This document shows, piece after piece, positions 15,862 through 25,191 of a stretch of DNA of 64,000 bases. Within the stretch, counting starts at the first letter, position 1; every line of letters begins with the position of its first letter. The translations under genes and the position numbers were made by a program. Source of the DNA: Phycisphaerales bacterium (lineage in GTDB: Bacteria > Planctomycetota > Phycisphaerae > UBA1845 > Fen-1342); contig JADJWG010000001.1 of the NCBI GenBank assembly GCA_016716475.1, forward strand, positions 558,001-622,000, in the 5' to 3' direction. A model generated the notes under the pieces. That model did no database searches, was not told the DNA's origin, and saw only the letters and a list, made by a program, of their open reading frames with translations.

Positions 15862-17055
15862 TCAGGCGATGGCGCTGGGGGGCGGCGCGACGATCGGTGG
15901 TGTCAAGACAGGCGTCACCGGCGCAGGCGCCAAGTCCGTCGCCGGGCGCCCCATCCGCCGCAACCAGCGATAGTGCGAAGCGATGCCTGCACGCAGTGTC
16001 GCGTGCGCGCGGTAACGCACACCGAACTCCCGGCAGGTTTCCTCCACCAGCGGAGCGAGGGCCGGGTAATGCACGTGGCAGATTTGCGGGAACAGGTGGT
16101 GCTCGATCTGGAAGTTGAGTCCACCCACGTACCACGAGAGCAGCCGGTTCTGCCGTGCGAAGTCAACCGTGGTCTCCACCTGGTGCGCAGCCCAACTTGA
16201 AACCATCTGGCCGTCGGCGGTGGCCGGCAGTGGAAACTCGGCCTCTTCGACGCAGTGGGCCAACTGGAACACGACGCTCAACACCACCCCCTGCACGAAC
16301 GACACGAGGCCATAGAACGCCAGCACCAGCCACCAAGGATGAAACAGCATCGGCACCCCCAGTGCCAACGTGAAGAACACGAGCTTGCCGGTGAGCAGCA
16401 TCAGCAGCGCCTGCCCCTGGGGGCGCGGGATCTGGTGAACACCGATGCGCCCACGAAGTGCATCTCTGAAATCATCGTACCAGTGCCACTTGACCGCGAG
16501 AAATCCGTACAGCACCCACAGGTAGAGGTGCTGGAACCGGTGATACCAGAGCCGCGGCTGGTGGGGTGACAGGCGCCCGAGAAACCCCACGTTAATGTCG
16601 TCGTCGTGCCCCGTGATGTTCGTGAAGCTGTGATGGATCGCGTTGTGCTTCCGGGCCCACATGTACGAGCTGCCACCCAGCAGGTCGAGAGTGTGCGCCG
16701 CGAGCCGGTTCACCCAGGCGTGCTCCGAGTACGCCTTGTGGCTGCCGTCATGCTGTACGTTGAAACCCACCGCCGCCACCGCCAGCCCGAGCAATACCGC
16801 GATCGGTAACGCGACCCACCACACCGGTCCCCCGAATACCAGCGCACTGTAGGCCGCAATCACCACCACAAATACGATGACCGACTTCGCATACATCCGC
16901 CCCGCATCCCGGGGCCGACAGCCCTGGCTCGCAAAGTACCCGTCGACTCGCCCACGCAGTGCCACCCGAAAAGGATCGCGGCCGGCAAAACGTGGCCGGC
17001 CGGCGAGCGCAGCGGTTCCGCCGTTGCCCTCCGTAGCGCCGTTTGTCAGCGTCAT
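15862..17055 (-). CDS. Fatty acid desaturase (acyl-CoA/acyl-lipid, front-end type)
   Basis: The 397-residue membrane enzyme has the three histidine boxes of di-iron desaturases: QHDGSHK near residue 100, KHNAIHHSF near 136, and QIEHHLFP near 325. Hydrophobic segments flank them (about residues 57-95 and 215-265). The Gln in the third box is typical of front-end and linoleoyl-CoA-type desaturases. It would introduce a double bond into membrane fatty acids with O2 and an electron donor. No cytochrome b5 domain is fused. A GAGG lies before the ATG. It is a single gene between the regulator and the PEP-CTERM gene; 330 bases upstream (17056-17384) hold only a 12-base palindrome (GTTAGGCCTAAC, 17346-17357) that I can see. 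Confidence 0.92.
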   Translation of the reverse strand: MTLTNGATEGNGGTAALAGRPRFAGRDPFRVALRGRVDGYFASQGCRPRDAGRMYAKSVIVFVVVIAAYSALVFGGPVWWVALPIAVLLGLAVAAVGFNVQHDGSHKAYSEHAWVNRLAAHTLDLLGGSSYMWARKHNAIHHSFTNITGHDDDINVGFLGRLSPHQPRLWYHRFQHLYLWVLYGFLAVKWHWYDDFRDALRGRIGVHQIPRPQGQALLMLLTGKLVFFTLALGVPMLFHPWWLVLAFYGLVSFVQGVVLSVVFQLAHCVEEAEFPLPATADGQMVSSWAAHQVETTVDFARQNRLLSWYVGGLNFQIEHHLFPQICHVHYPALAPLVEETCREFGVRYRAHATLRAGIASHYRWLRRMGRPATDLAPAPVTPVLTPPIVAPPPSAIA

Positions 17056-17384
17056 GGTACCTCGTGTGTACTGGACCGTCGGAACGCTACCCGCCGCAAG
17101 TGGCAGGTACCTCTTCGGTTCCGGGGGGGAGTTCAGGACTCAACCGCCATTCCCGGATGTCAAGGCGGCAACCCCTCCCGGTCGTCCGGTTCGTCCTCCG
17201 CAGCACTGGCTGCGGACAAACAGGCGAACACGGGCTTGTTTCCGCTACGAGCCGCGGATGCTAGCGCCGTGTTGCCCGCCATGCAAGGGGTTTGGTCGTC
17301 GGTACTCGTCGATCATGTTCCACCTACCCTGCCAGGCCGTCGCAGGTTAGGCCTAACACAAACGTCCCAGGTCAAGCCCGCGCG

Positions 17385-17429
17385 CAATAAAACGCCCTCT
17401 CTGGCCGCACGTAGCGACGAAAGAGGGCG
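17385..17429 (-). terminator. Rho-independent terminator after the PEP-CTERM gene
   Basis: On the minus strand an 8-base stem (CGCCCTCT at 17422-17429 complement, pairing with AGAGGGCG) with a 21-base loop is followed by TTTTATTG. It lies 30 bases beyond the stop of the PEP-CTERM gene. Confidence 0.7.
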
Positions 17430-17458
17430 AGTCGATGCACTCTTCGACAAGATCCGGA

Positions 17459-18259
17459 CTAGCGGCGTCGCAATGTCAGCAGTACCAGACCCACGCCGAA
17501 AGCGAGGATACTGGACGGTTCCGGCACCACGCGGACCTGGAGGTCATCGTGATAGCCGATGCCGGCGCGTGCCACCGTACCGTTATAATCCGCACCGAGG
17601 TTGATATTCCACGAGTTGAGCCCGGCGCCATTCGAGTTGACGAGGTTCACCGCGGCGTACGGGGCCGACCAGATCTCGGTGAGACTGGCATCGTAGACCG
17701 CCGCGCCGCCACCCACTCCATCATAGGTCAGGACAACCTTGACCCAGTTGCCAACCAGTCGCGGATCGGTGAACACGCCCACACCCGAGTACGTGGAGGA
17801 CCACGAGGTGCCGGCCCGAATGGTGCCATTGCCACTGATGGTGAGTCCGAGATTCGTACTGCCCAGCGTTCCCGCGCCTGAGTTTACCGCGTACACGCCG
17901 TACAGGCGGTCCAACCCGGAGCTCTGATCGACATACACCCACGCTGAAATCTCCAGCGGCGTGGCCGGGGAGATCGCACCATTCTGTCCGTCGAACGATC
18001 GGCGCACGCTGTAGAAGCTGTTGAGCGCGCCGCTGTTGTCCCACTTCAGACTCTGCGCGCCGGTCCGGGCAAAACTGTTCTGGATCGCCTGCGAGTTTCC
18101 TGAGCTCGAACCGTTTACCCAGCCGTCCTGGGTGGCGATACTGCCCAGCGCAAACGGCGGATTTTCGAAGCTCGTGCTGTAGATGCTGGCGTTGGCGCTC
18201 AGCACGAGCACACCAGCGAGCACGACGGTCATGCCCACGTTCCGAGTAAGTCCTCTCAT
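17459..18259 (-). CDS. PEP-CTERM sorted extracellular protein
   Basis: The 266-residue protein has an N-terminal signal peptide (residues about 8-25, ending ANAS) and a C-terminal PEP-CTERM tail: VPEPSS, a hydrophobic stretch, then RRR. The tail directs processing by exosortase and attachment to the cell surface or release into the exopolysaccharide matrix. The central part is rich in Gly, Ser and Asn with a laminin-G/concanavalin-like beta pattern (AWVYVDQ near residue 105). AGGAG lies five bases before the ATG. It has its own promoter and terminator, so it is a single-gene unit. No exosortase is encoded in the window. Ligand unknown. Confidence 0.9.
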   Translation of the reverse strand: MRGLTRNVGMTVVLAGVLVLSANASIYSTSFENPPFALGSIATQDGWVNGSSSGNSQAIQNSFARTGAQSLKWDNSGALNSFYSVRRSFDGQNGAISPATPLEISAWVYVDQSSGLDRLYGVYAVNSGAGTLGSTNLGLTISGNGTIRAGTSWSSTYSGVGVFTDPRLVGNWVKVVLTYDGVGGGAAVYDASLTEIWSAPYAAVNLVNSNGAGLNSWNINLGADYNGTVARAGIGYHDDLQVRVVPEPSSILAFGVGLVLLTLRRR

Positions 18260-18370
18260 GTCACTCCTCCTGTGAATGTAGCCCTGAGATTGTCGGCCAT
18301 CGATCCACGTGAGCCGCCACAGGCCCTTGTTGACGTGTTTTTTCTCGTGGGACGGCCTCGACTACCCTGC

Positions 18371-18399
18371 ATCATAGCCACATCCGCTAGTTAACTCAA
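18371..18399 (-). promoter_or_regulatory. Sigma-70-type promoter for the PEP-CTERM gene
   Basis: Reading the minus strand, TTGAGT (complement of 18394-18399), a 17-base spacer and TATGAT (complement of 18371-18376) match the housekeeping consensus well. The leader would be about 105 bases. Apart from this, the 339-base gap 18260-18598 shows nothing I can name. Confidence 0.55.
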
Positions 18400-18598
18400 T
18401 ACAAATGCTGCCATTACGAAACGCCGCGCGCATGGTCCGAAAACTACCGGTACACCCACGCCCTGCAACGTCATCCCCTGGCGGCCTCTTGGGAATGCCG
18501 GCACCGGCACGACCACCACCACCCCAATCGTCAGAAACCGGCCCGCGCCCGCCGCTGCCCGTGCGACCACTCCGTCCCGACGCTACGCTACCACCACC

Positions 18599-20095
18599 AT
18601 GCTTCCACCTTTGGACTCAGGAAGAGCGTATTGCCCCACGTACGCTCCCGTGACCTCCCCCAGCGGGCTTCTCGAATCACGCCGGCTGCTTTCGATTGTG
18701 CTTCTCGCAATCACCGGCGCTGCCGCGACTGCGAGCGACTTGCGCTACGCCCTGCAATCTGGCGATCTGTTCGTATATGAGCACCGGGCCGTTTCTGACC
18801 CACCCGGGGTCCCTGCTGAATCAGTCGCGTCGGGCGCGGGTTTCCAGAACACGCGTGTGCGCGTGTGGTGCCTGGGCAGCCGCGGGGACCGCCTGCGTAT
18901 GCTCGTTGACTGGCACCGGGTGGCCGCCGGAAACCTCCCCGCGCTGCATGGGGCTATACTGCTCGAGATGGATGCCGCCGGCCGCTACACCGTGACGCCG
19001 GAGCTCGCGGCGCGCCTCGAGCCCGACGCCCACTTGTTGGAGGTGTTGCCCCCCCTTCCAATCGCAGGCGGCTTGACGACCGCGTGGGGCGCCGCCATGG
19101 ACGTGCGCGGCTACGAGTATCGCTATGAGCGCGCGCGTGAAGTGACAGCCCCGGAAGCAACGCAGATCAACTTCAGCATGACCGAATCCACCTGCGGCCC
19201 CGGTGGCACCGTCGGCGGAGGACAGTTTGCGTGGGACGGGCAGAAGGCCATCTCAGGCACCAGTTGGCTCACGGAGGGCACCGGCACAACGACACGTCAC
19301 ACCTGGCGCCTGATCGGCACACGACGACAGACACCCGCGTGGGCTGAACGCCGCCAGCGCGAAGCAGACCGATTGCTTCAAACTTGGCGAAGCGAAGATC
19401 GGTTGTTGCGTGAACTCCTCACGCAACCCGAGCAGCGTGCCACCACGTTCGCACAGCTCGACCGAATCTGGGCCGCGTTCGGTTCCGACACAGACGCGGC
19501 CGACGGCTCCCCGTTGGCGGAGCTGGCCTCGGCGCGCCGGTCCGCTCTGTACCGCGAGCAGAACACAATCGTGCGAGACGCCGGGCTGGTCCAGCGTTGG
19601 ACGGGCACTCCAGTGCGACCATGGACCCTCCCGGACCTGGCGGGCAAGGCACGTACGAGCGAAGAGCTCCGGCGCGGGGTGGTCCTGGAGATCTGCTGGG
19701 ATGAGGGGCGGGCGTCTCGACGGGCTCTCGCAGCACTGGGAGCGCTGCGCGAGCGTGACGTGCAGGTGCTGGGCTACGCGATCCACCGCGATCCCCAGCA
19801 GATGCAGCCCACGGCGGCGCAGTGCGCGCCGGACCTGGAGCAGATCTGGGCCCGGCCACTGCTCTGGGCCGACGGCCTCACCGACGCGGATCTCCATCGA
19901 CTCGCGCCGCTCGTTCGCGTAGTGGACCGCAACGGACGCATACGCGGGGTGTGGTTCTGTTGGCGACCCGACCAGGACGGCCCACTACGACTGGCGCGCG
20001 AGTTGGTCGCCGAACCCGCACCGCCATCTCCGCGACGCGCGCCGGCCGGACTCCGGCCGCTGCCACCGGAGCGGGCCGCCGCACCCGCGCGGTGA
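18599..20095 (+). CDS. Exported protein with degenerate thioredoxin-like domain
   Basis: The 498-residue protein carries a hydrophobic signal segment at about residues 29-46 (LLSIVLLAITGAAATA), so it is probably exported. The first 230 residues form an unrecognised beta-rich domain; residues about 230-300 are charged and helical. Residues about 330-460 look like a TlpA/AhpC-type thioredoxin fold (VRPWTLPDLAGKA, VVLEICWDEGR, WADGLTD, VRVVDRNGRIRGVWF), but the CxxC active site is missing: WDEGR stands where WCxxC would be. Redox activity is therefore unlikely. The tail is Pro/Ala/Arg-rich. The start is the only ATG that keeps a signal peptide. Function unknown. Confidence 0.7.
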   Translation: MLPPLDSGRAYCPTYAPVTSPSGLLESRRLLSIVLLAITGAAATASDLRYALQSGDLFVYEHRAVSDPPGVPAESVASGAGFQNTRVRVWCLGSRGDRLRMLVDWHRVAAGNLPALHGAILLEMDAAGRYTVTPELAARLEPDAHLLEVLPPLPIAGGLTTAWGAAMDVRGYEYRYERAREVTAPEATQINFSMTESTCGPGGTVGGGQFAWDGQKAISGTSWLTEGTGTTTRHTWRLIGTRRQTPAWAERRQREADRLLQTWRSEDRLLRELLTQPEQRATTFAQLDRIWAAFGSDTDAADGSPLAELASARRSALYREQNTIVRDAGLVQRWTGTPVRPWTLPDLAGKARTSEELRRGVVLEICWDEGRASRRALAALGALRERDVQVLGYAIHRDPQQMQPTAAQCAPDLEQIWARPLLWADGLTDADLHRLAPLVRVVDRNGRIRGVWFCWRPDQDGPLRLARELVAEPAPPSPRRAPAGLRPLPPERAAAPAR

Positions 20096-20172
20096 ACGCC
20101 AGAAAGCGGTACTCTTGCACCTGGTTCGCGGGTTTCATGTTCCTCCTCAGTGGAAAGGTACGGGACGCAGAC

Positions 20173-21015
20173 ATGCGGCTTGTCATCGCAGTGGTTGGGG
20201 CGGCGTTGAGTTGCCTGGCGGGGTGTGCACAACGTGGGACCGCACCCGAGCCGGTGCGTCCGATCACGACGGAGCTCACTGCGGCCGAAGCCGAAGAGCG
20301 GGCGGAGGTGGTGCGGCGCGACCCCCGCACCTACCTGCGCACCGTGTACCTGAATTGCACTGGGCTGGCGGAGTACACGCTGGTCTTCACGCGGCAGGAG
20401 CGACGCGGCCTGCTGCGCACGCTGACGCCCCCGGAGCGCATCCAGGTTTGGTTCCGCCGCGCACCCTTCAGCGTTCGCATGAAGTGGCTCGACGAAGACG
20501 TGAAGTACGGCGAGAGTGTCTTTGTACGCGGGCAGTTCGATGACCAGGTGCGCTTCGTGACGCGCCGCTGGTCGCCACCGTTGCTGCCCCCGCCGCAGGT
20601 CAACCGGGTGGCGGTCAACGTGCCCGCGATGTTCGGCGAGGCCCGCCGCCCTGTCACGGACTTCGGCCTCGAGCTGCTCATGGAACGTACGCTCGCCACT
20701 TTCACCGCCGCGCGCGACGACGGATTGCTTGTGTACGAGGGTGTCGTGACCCACGCCGGCACCGGGCGGCGCGCTCATCGCCTGCGATTGGAATACAACC
20801 CGAACAAGTTCCCCGTACCGACCCAGGAACTCTACATCGACGTCGCCACGGATCTGCCACTCGGCACCGTCCTGCGCCTGGCCAATGGCCAGCTCGATGC
20901 GTCCTATACGTACGCCGAACTCGACACCACGGTGCGCCTGACGGAGAACGACTTCCTGCTGCCGCAGGAGCGCGAACAGCGCGATCGCAAGGGACGGGGC
21001 GGTGAGGCCTCCTGA
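20173..21015 (+). CDS. Lipoprotein of the DUF1571 type
   Basis: The 280-residue protein has a lipoprotein signal with LAGC (lipid Cys near residue 17), which supports the ATG at 20173; an in-frame ATG at 20137 is possible. The mature part resembles the DUF1571 family found mainly in Planctomycetes and some Bacteroidetes: YTLVFTRQER near residue 73, PFSVRMKW, GELYIDV-like QELYIDVATDLPLG and a C-terminal YTYAELD pattern. The beta-rich fold recalls LolA/outer-membrane lipoprotein carriers. It overlaps the ribD start by one base (TGATG), so the two are translationally coupled although no functional link is known. Confidence 0.75.
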   Translation: MRLVIAVVGAALSCLAGCAQRGTAPEPVRPITTELTAAEAEERAEVVRRDPRTYLRTVYLNCTGLAEYTLVFTRQERRGLLRTLTPPERIQVWFRRAPFSVRMKWLDEDVKYGESVFVRGQFDDQVRFVTRRWSPPLLPPPQVNRVAVNVPAMFGEARRPVTDFGLELLMERTLATFTAARDDGLLVYEGVVTHAGTGRRAHRLRLEYNPNKFPVPTQELYIDVATDLPLGTVLRLANGQLDASYTYAELDTTVRLTENDFLLPQEREQRDRKGRGGEAS

Positions 21016-22166
21016 TGCCGAAGCCGCGTTCTACTCCCTCCGACGAAGCATGGATGCGGCACGCGCTTGCGCTCGCCGGGCGCGGTCGGGGCTTCGTGGA
21101 ACCCAACCCCATGGTGGGCTGCGTGCTGGTGCGCGGCGGGAAGCGGATCGGCTCGGGCTACCACCGGCGTTTCGGGGGGCCCCATGCCGAGGTGGAGGCC
21201 CTGCGCCATTGCGCGGTGAATCCCCACGGCGCCACCGCGTACGTGACACTCGAACCCTGCTGTCACCACGGCAAAACCCCGCCCTGTACCGACGCCCTCA
21301 TCGCGGCGGGGATCCAGCGTGTCGTCGCGGCCATCACGGACCCCTTCTCCAGTGTGGCGGGGGGTGGATGCGCGGCGCTGCGCGCGGCGGGAGTCACGGT
21401 GGAGGTGGGCCTGTGTGCGGCGGAGGCCGCGGCGCTCAATGCCCCGTACCTCAAGCGTGTCAGCACCGGCCGGCCATGGATCATCCTCAAGTGGGCCCAG
21501 TCACTCGACGGCCGCATCGCCACGCACCGGGGCGATAGCCGCTGGATCAGCGATGAACACTGTCGCCAACACGCGCATCGCGTGCGTGCGAACATGGACG
21601 GCATCATCGTCGGTGTCGGCACGGTGCTCAGCGATGATCCCCTGCTGACCTGCCGCTTCGTACGTCCGCGGCGCAGCACTACCCGCATCGTGCTCGACAC
21701 GCATCTGCGGACGCCGCTGCGCAGCCAGTTGGTACGGACCGCAGCAGCAACCCCGACCTGGGTCTTCTGCGGCCGCAATGCCAGCCCGGCGCGCCAACAG
21801 CAGCTTGAAAAGTTCGGCTGTCGGGTCACGCGGGTGGCTCTGCACCGTGGCCGAGTGGGGGTGCGCGCGGTGCTGGACGCCTGTGGCCAAGCAGGTATGA
21901 CCAACGTACTGGTGGAAGGCGGGAGTGCCGTCCATGGCACCTTCCTCGATGGTGGCTGGGCCGACGAGCTGCACGCATACTTCGCCCCGTTGCTGCTGGG
22001 CGGAGCCGGGGCCCCGGGTGCGGTGGGCGGCCAGGGTGTCGCGACCGTGGCCGATGCGCAGCGCTTCGCGAGCCCACCAACATGGCGCCGGCTCGGCCAC
22101 GGGTGGCTGGTGCAGGGGCGACTCCAACCGCGGCGCGCCGCCGAACACGGACTCCAGATGTGTTAG
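21015..22166 (+). CDS. ribD: Bifunctional riboflavin biosynthesis deaminase/reductase RibD
   Basis: The 383-residue enzyme performs two steps of riboflavin synthesis: deamination of the GTP-derived pyrimidine and NADPH reduction of its ribose side chain. The deaminase domain (residues 1-145) has the zinc site PHAEVEAL and EPCCHHGKTPPC; the reductase domain (150-370) has LKWAQSLDGRIAT, SDDPLLTCR and VEGGSAVHG. The substrate loop usually DPNP reads DPFSS. It begins on the last base of the DUF1571-like gene. No other rib genes are nearby. Confidence 0.96.
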   Translation: MPKPRSTPSDEAWMRHALALAGRGRGFVEPNPMVGCVLVRGGKRIGSGYHRRFGGPHAEVEALRHCAVNPHGATAYVTLEPCCHHGKTPPCTDALIAAGIQRVVAAITDPFSSVAGGGCAALRAAGVTVEVGLCAAEAAALNAPYLKRVSTGRPWIILKWAQSLDGRIATHRGDSRWISDEHCRQHAHRVRANMDGIIVGVGTVLSDDPLLTCRFVRPRRSTTRIVLDTHLRTPLRSQLVRTAAATPTWVFCGRNASPARQQQLEKFGCRVTRVALHRGRVGVRAVLDACGQAGMTNVLVEGGSAVHGTFLDGGWADELHAYFAPLLLGGAGAPGAVGGQGVATVADAQRFASPPTWRRLGHGWLVQGRLQPRRAAEHGLQMC

Positions 22167-22410
22167 GCCAAGGCGCGCTTCGGTCGTTGTGAAACCTGCG
22201 AAACACCCCCAGCGAAACCTGCCATCCACTGCCACCGCGCGCACCAGGGAGTCTAACGCCGTACCCTTGGAATTCATTTGTTATCAGTTCCGGGAGCAAT
22301 TACGCCCGGTGGCTCTCAGGAAGCGCGGCCACTCTGCCGATCTGGGCTTCAGGTGCAGCCCGGGGGTCCAGGGCTGCAACGGGATTGAAGTCCGTGGAGG
22401 ATTCAGGCCG

Positions 22411-22851
22411 TTGTTCGCATGGGATGAAACGCTTTCGATCGGCATCTTGCGGTTTGACCGTGAGCACCAGGCGCTCTTTGCGCAGTTGAGCAAACTGCAC
22501 GACGCGATCACGCAGGGTTGCTCGCTGCATGTTCAAGAGCGCATCCTGCGTGAACTGGTGCGCCACGCCGTCCAGCACTTCCGCAACGAAGAACACTTCA
22601 TGCGCTCGGCCCAGTACCCGGGTTACGAAGCTCATGCCATTGAGCACCGCAATCTTGAACACAAGATCCTGGACCTCGAGCTGCGCATGCAACGCAACGC
22701 AGGCAGCATCGAGTCCGAAACACTCGCTTTTCTCCGCAACTGGGTCGTGCAGCACATTCAGGAATGCGACTCGAAGCTAGCCACCTGTGTTCCAACGCCT
22801 ACGTCGCACTGCTCCAGCGCGCCCGCATCCGCTGGGCCATCCACAAGCTGA
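22411..22851 (+). CDS. Bacteriohemerythrin
   Basis: The protein is a four-helix O2/NO-binding di-iron hemerythrin. The family start FAWDETLSIGILRFDREHQ is followed by the metal ligands in order: His in DREHQ, HFRNEEHF (His and Glu), HAIEHRNLEH, and QHIQECD (His and Asp). No ATG is positioned before the domain; a TTG at 22411 with GGAGG ten bases upstream gives the family-length N-terminus and is used, while an upstream GTG is possible. The last 20 residues are a Ser/Pro-rich tail read through the 3' end of the convergent gene, overlapping it by 53 bases. It may store or sense oxygen for the cell. Confidence 0.82.
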   Translation: MFAWDETLSIGILRFDREHQALFAQLSKLHDAITQGCSLHVQERILRELVRHAVQHFRNEEHFMRSAQYPGYEAHAIEHRNLEHKILDLELRMQRNAGSIESETLAFLRNWVVQHIQECDSKLATCVPTPTSHCSSAPASAGPSTS

Positions 22852-23599
22852 TCTCCCACAGGTCCGTTACCGGCTGCCGGGTCCACGGGAGCGTCGGCAG
22901 GTAATCGGGCGGACCGAATTCCGGGTCAAAGGTAAGCTGGGTGCGTCCCACGGCCGCGCCCGCAGCCCGGATCGCGTCCCACCATTCCTCGTGGCGCGCG
23001 ACACGGTGTGCATGCTCCGGCGCGCGCGGATCGTTCACCTGCGCGGCTTCCTCCCAGCCGATGCGCCCGTGGATGTGGATTGCGCGGGGGATCATCACTT
23101 CGAGAAAGTCCTGCATATTGTCGAGCAGTGATTCGCAGACATTGCAGAAATGGCTGAAGTCGGCGCAGATCTGCACTTCCGGCACGGCCTCGAGGTATGC
23201 GGACGTCTGCCAGGGGTTGCACAACATGCGGCCGCGATGCGTTTCGTGAGCCACCGCCACGCCCAGATCCGCCTCGATCCGGACCGCTTCGCGGAGAAAG
23301 CGGCAACCTTCGTCAAACGGCGTGCGGTCACGCAGGGCATGCAGGGTCGCACACACCGGTCGGTAGGGCACCAACCGCTCCAGCTCTCTCCGGTAGCCGG
23401 CGATGTCGTCCACAAAGAACATGCCGACATACGTCAACCCGTACCGCGCACAAAGCTCCTGCCACTCGGCAGCGGAAACCTCCGGGCAGGGGCATTCGAC
23501 CCCGTCGTAGCCCGCGGTCCGGATCCGGGCGAGTTTCTGCTCGAGCGTGGCGGCGGCGGGCTCATAGCCCCAGAGCGATTTCACGAACTTGATCTGCAT
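22799..23599 (-). CDS. Sugar phosphate isomerase/epimerase-like TIM-barrel protein
   Basis: The 266-residue protein fits the xylose-isomerase-like TIM-barrel family: IKFVKSLWGYE at the start, GYDGVECPCPE, AVAHETHRGRM near residue 130, and ICADFSHFCN near 155, then HIHGRIG, which carry the usual metal-binding Glu, Asp and His residues. Members isomerise or epimerise sugars and inositols. AGGAGG five bases before the ATG at 23599 fixes the start against a longer frame. It is a lone gene, convergent with the hemerythrin gene and overlapping it by 53 bases. The 331 bases upstream (23600-23930) show no gene or clear signal. Substrate unknown. Confidence 0.82.
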   Translation of the reverse strand: MQIKFVKSLWGYEPAAATLEQKLARIRTAGYDGVECPCPEVSAAEWQELCARYGLTYVGMFFVDDIAGYRRELERLVPYRPVCATLHALRDRTPFDEGCRFLREAVRIEADLGVAVAHETHRGRMLCNPWQTSAYLEAVPEVQICADFSHFCNVCESLLDNMQDFLEVMIPRAIHIHGRIGWEEAAQVNDPRAPEHAHRVARHEEWWDAIRAAGAAVGRTQLTFDPEFGPPDYLPTLPWTRQPVTDLWEISLWMAQRMRARWSSAT

Positions 23600-23930
23600 G
23601 CGATCCTCCTGCTGGGGGGCACACCCCGCGGTGAGTGTAGGAGCCCACTGCCCAGCTCGCGAGTCCCGCCATCTCGTCATCCACCCTGCGCCGTAGGGGG
23701 CCTGGCCCCTGCGCGGCCAGCTCACCAGGTACGGCACACTCATTCGCATCACCGGCGTGCCGACTGTCGCCCACTTTATGAGACGCCCTGTTCCACCCGG
23801 GGGTTGCAATCAAGCTGCCCCCCGATCACGTCGAAGGCACATATGGGAGCCGGTTCGCGCTCCCGCCGGTGAAGGCGCGATCTGGAGATCACGCTGCCGA
23901 TCTACGTGCGAGCCGAACTCTCCGCTGCCC

Positions 23931-25166
23931 ATGTCACAAGCGCCGCGCGTATACCTATTCGACGGTGGTGGTGCCGAAAGTAACGCACTCGCCGCCCGGC
24001 TCGCGCAATGCGGCCTTGCGCCGTTGGCGGTACCTGCCCGGGACGCGGGTCAAATCGCGACTGCCCGTGCCGGCAGCGACGTGGCCGTCCTCCTACTGGG
24101 CCGCGAGCACAGCGCGGAAGCAACCCCGCTCACACCCGTGCTGCGCGAACTGGTGCGTACGCACGTGGCGACCGTCGTCTGCGGCGGAGATCCAGCGCTG
24201 CGGCGCGAAGGTGGCCCCCTGATCGAATGGGTCGCCGCCGATGCCTCGGTTGACGAAATTGCCGGCAAGGTCGGGACACTCGTGCAGTACAGTCCACTCG
24301 TGCATGCCCTCGAGCGTGAACTGACGCACTTGCAACGGCTCGGTGAGCAGCTCAACCGTTATTTCAGCGAGATTGACCAGGAAATGCGCATGGCGGGTCG
24401 GCTGCAACGCGACTTCATGCCGCGCGAGTTGCCCGAAGTCGGTCCGCTGCACTTCGAGTTCGTCTTCCAGCCCGCCACCTGGGTCAGCGGTGATCTCTAC
24501 GATGTCTTCCGCATCGACGAGCACACCGTCGGGGTCTTCCTCGCGGATGCCATGGGACACGGTGTCGCCGCCGGCCTCCTGACGATGTTCCTGCGCTACG
24601 CCCTTGTGACCAAGCGCATCACGGGCAACCACTACGTGGTTGTGCCGCCGTCAGCCGCACTGGACCATCTGCACCGTTGCCTGCTGCGCCAGAAGCTGCC
24701 AAACGCGCAGTTCGTGACGGCCGTCTACCTGACGATTGACACTCGGACGGGCCAATGCCGCCTCGCGCGGGGTGGACACCCATACCCGCTGCTGGTCGAC
24801 ACCGACGGTGCGGTACGTGAGCTGCGCTCCAGCGGCAGTCTGCTCGGGATTGCCGATATCCCGGTCGAGTTCGAGGAAACGAGCTTCACGCTCTCCCCGG
24901 GGCAGAAACTCGTTCTGTATACCGATGGCATCGAAGATTGCCTGCTCACTCCCGGAACCGACGGTGACATGCCGCGCTTCAGCCCGTACCTGCTGTCCTG
25001 GGCGAAACTCCCGGCCGCCGAGCTGGTGGGCAGCGCGCGCGAGTTTCTCGCCTGCCGGGAGGGCTCGCTGCACCCCCACGACGACATGACCCTGCTGGTG
25101 GTCGAGATGGGTACCGCCACCCCCTTCCCGTTGACCGGGCCCCTCCCAGAGCGCCCGCCGGTCTGA
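23931..25166 (+). CDS. PP2C-type serine phosphatase (RsbU/SpoIIE) with degenerate receiver domain
   Basis: The 411-residue protein has an N-terminal receiver-like domain (residues about 4-115: RVYLFDGGGAES, VAVLLLGREH, ATVVCGGDP) in which the phospho-acceptor Asp after the third strand is replaced by Gly. A short coiled-coil linker (about 118-150) leads to a SpoIIE/RsbU PP2C domain (about 155-395) with LQRDFMPRELP, SGDLYDVF, ADAMGHGVAAGL and TDGIEDC, including metal-binding Asp residues. Such enzymes dephosphorylate anti-sigma antagonists. The ATG at 23931 lacks a clear ribosome site, but upstream codons are not family-like. It sits 60 bases before ffh; no partner switch genes are nearby. Confidence 0.85.
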   Translation: MSQAPRVYLFDGGGAESNALAARLAQCGLAPLAVPARDAGQIATARAGSDVAVLLLGREHSAEATPLTPVLRELVRTHVATVVCGGDPALRREGGPLIEWVAADASVDEIAGKVGTLVQYSPLVHALERELTHLQRLGEQLNRYFSEIDQEMRMAGRLQRDFMPRELPEVGPLHFEFVFQPATWVSGDLYDVFRIDEHTVGVFLADAMGHGVAAGLLTMFLRYALVTKRITGNHYVVVPPSAALDHLHRCLLRQKLPNAQFVTAVYLTIDTRTGQCRLARGGHPYPLLVDTDGAVRELRSSGSLLGIADIPVEFEETSFTLSPGQKLVLYTDGIEDCLLTPGTDGDMPRFSPYLLSWAKLPAAELVGSAREFLACREGSLHPHDDMTLLVVEMGTATPFPLTGPLPERPPV

Positions 25167-25191
25167 CCGCCGTCTCACGCACCCGACCGCA

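Noticed and set aside
18405..18653. 82-codon plus-strand frame in the gap before the thioredoxin-fold gene
   Set aside because: Pro-rich without pattern, no ribosome site, and it overlaps the true gene start in another frame.
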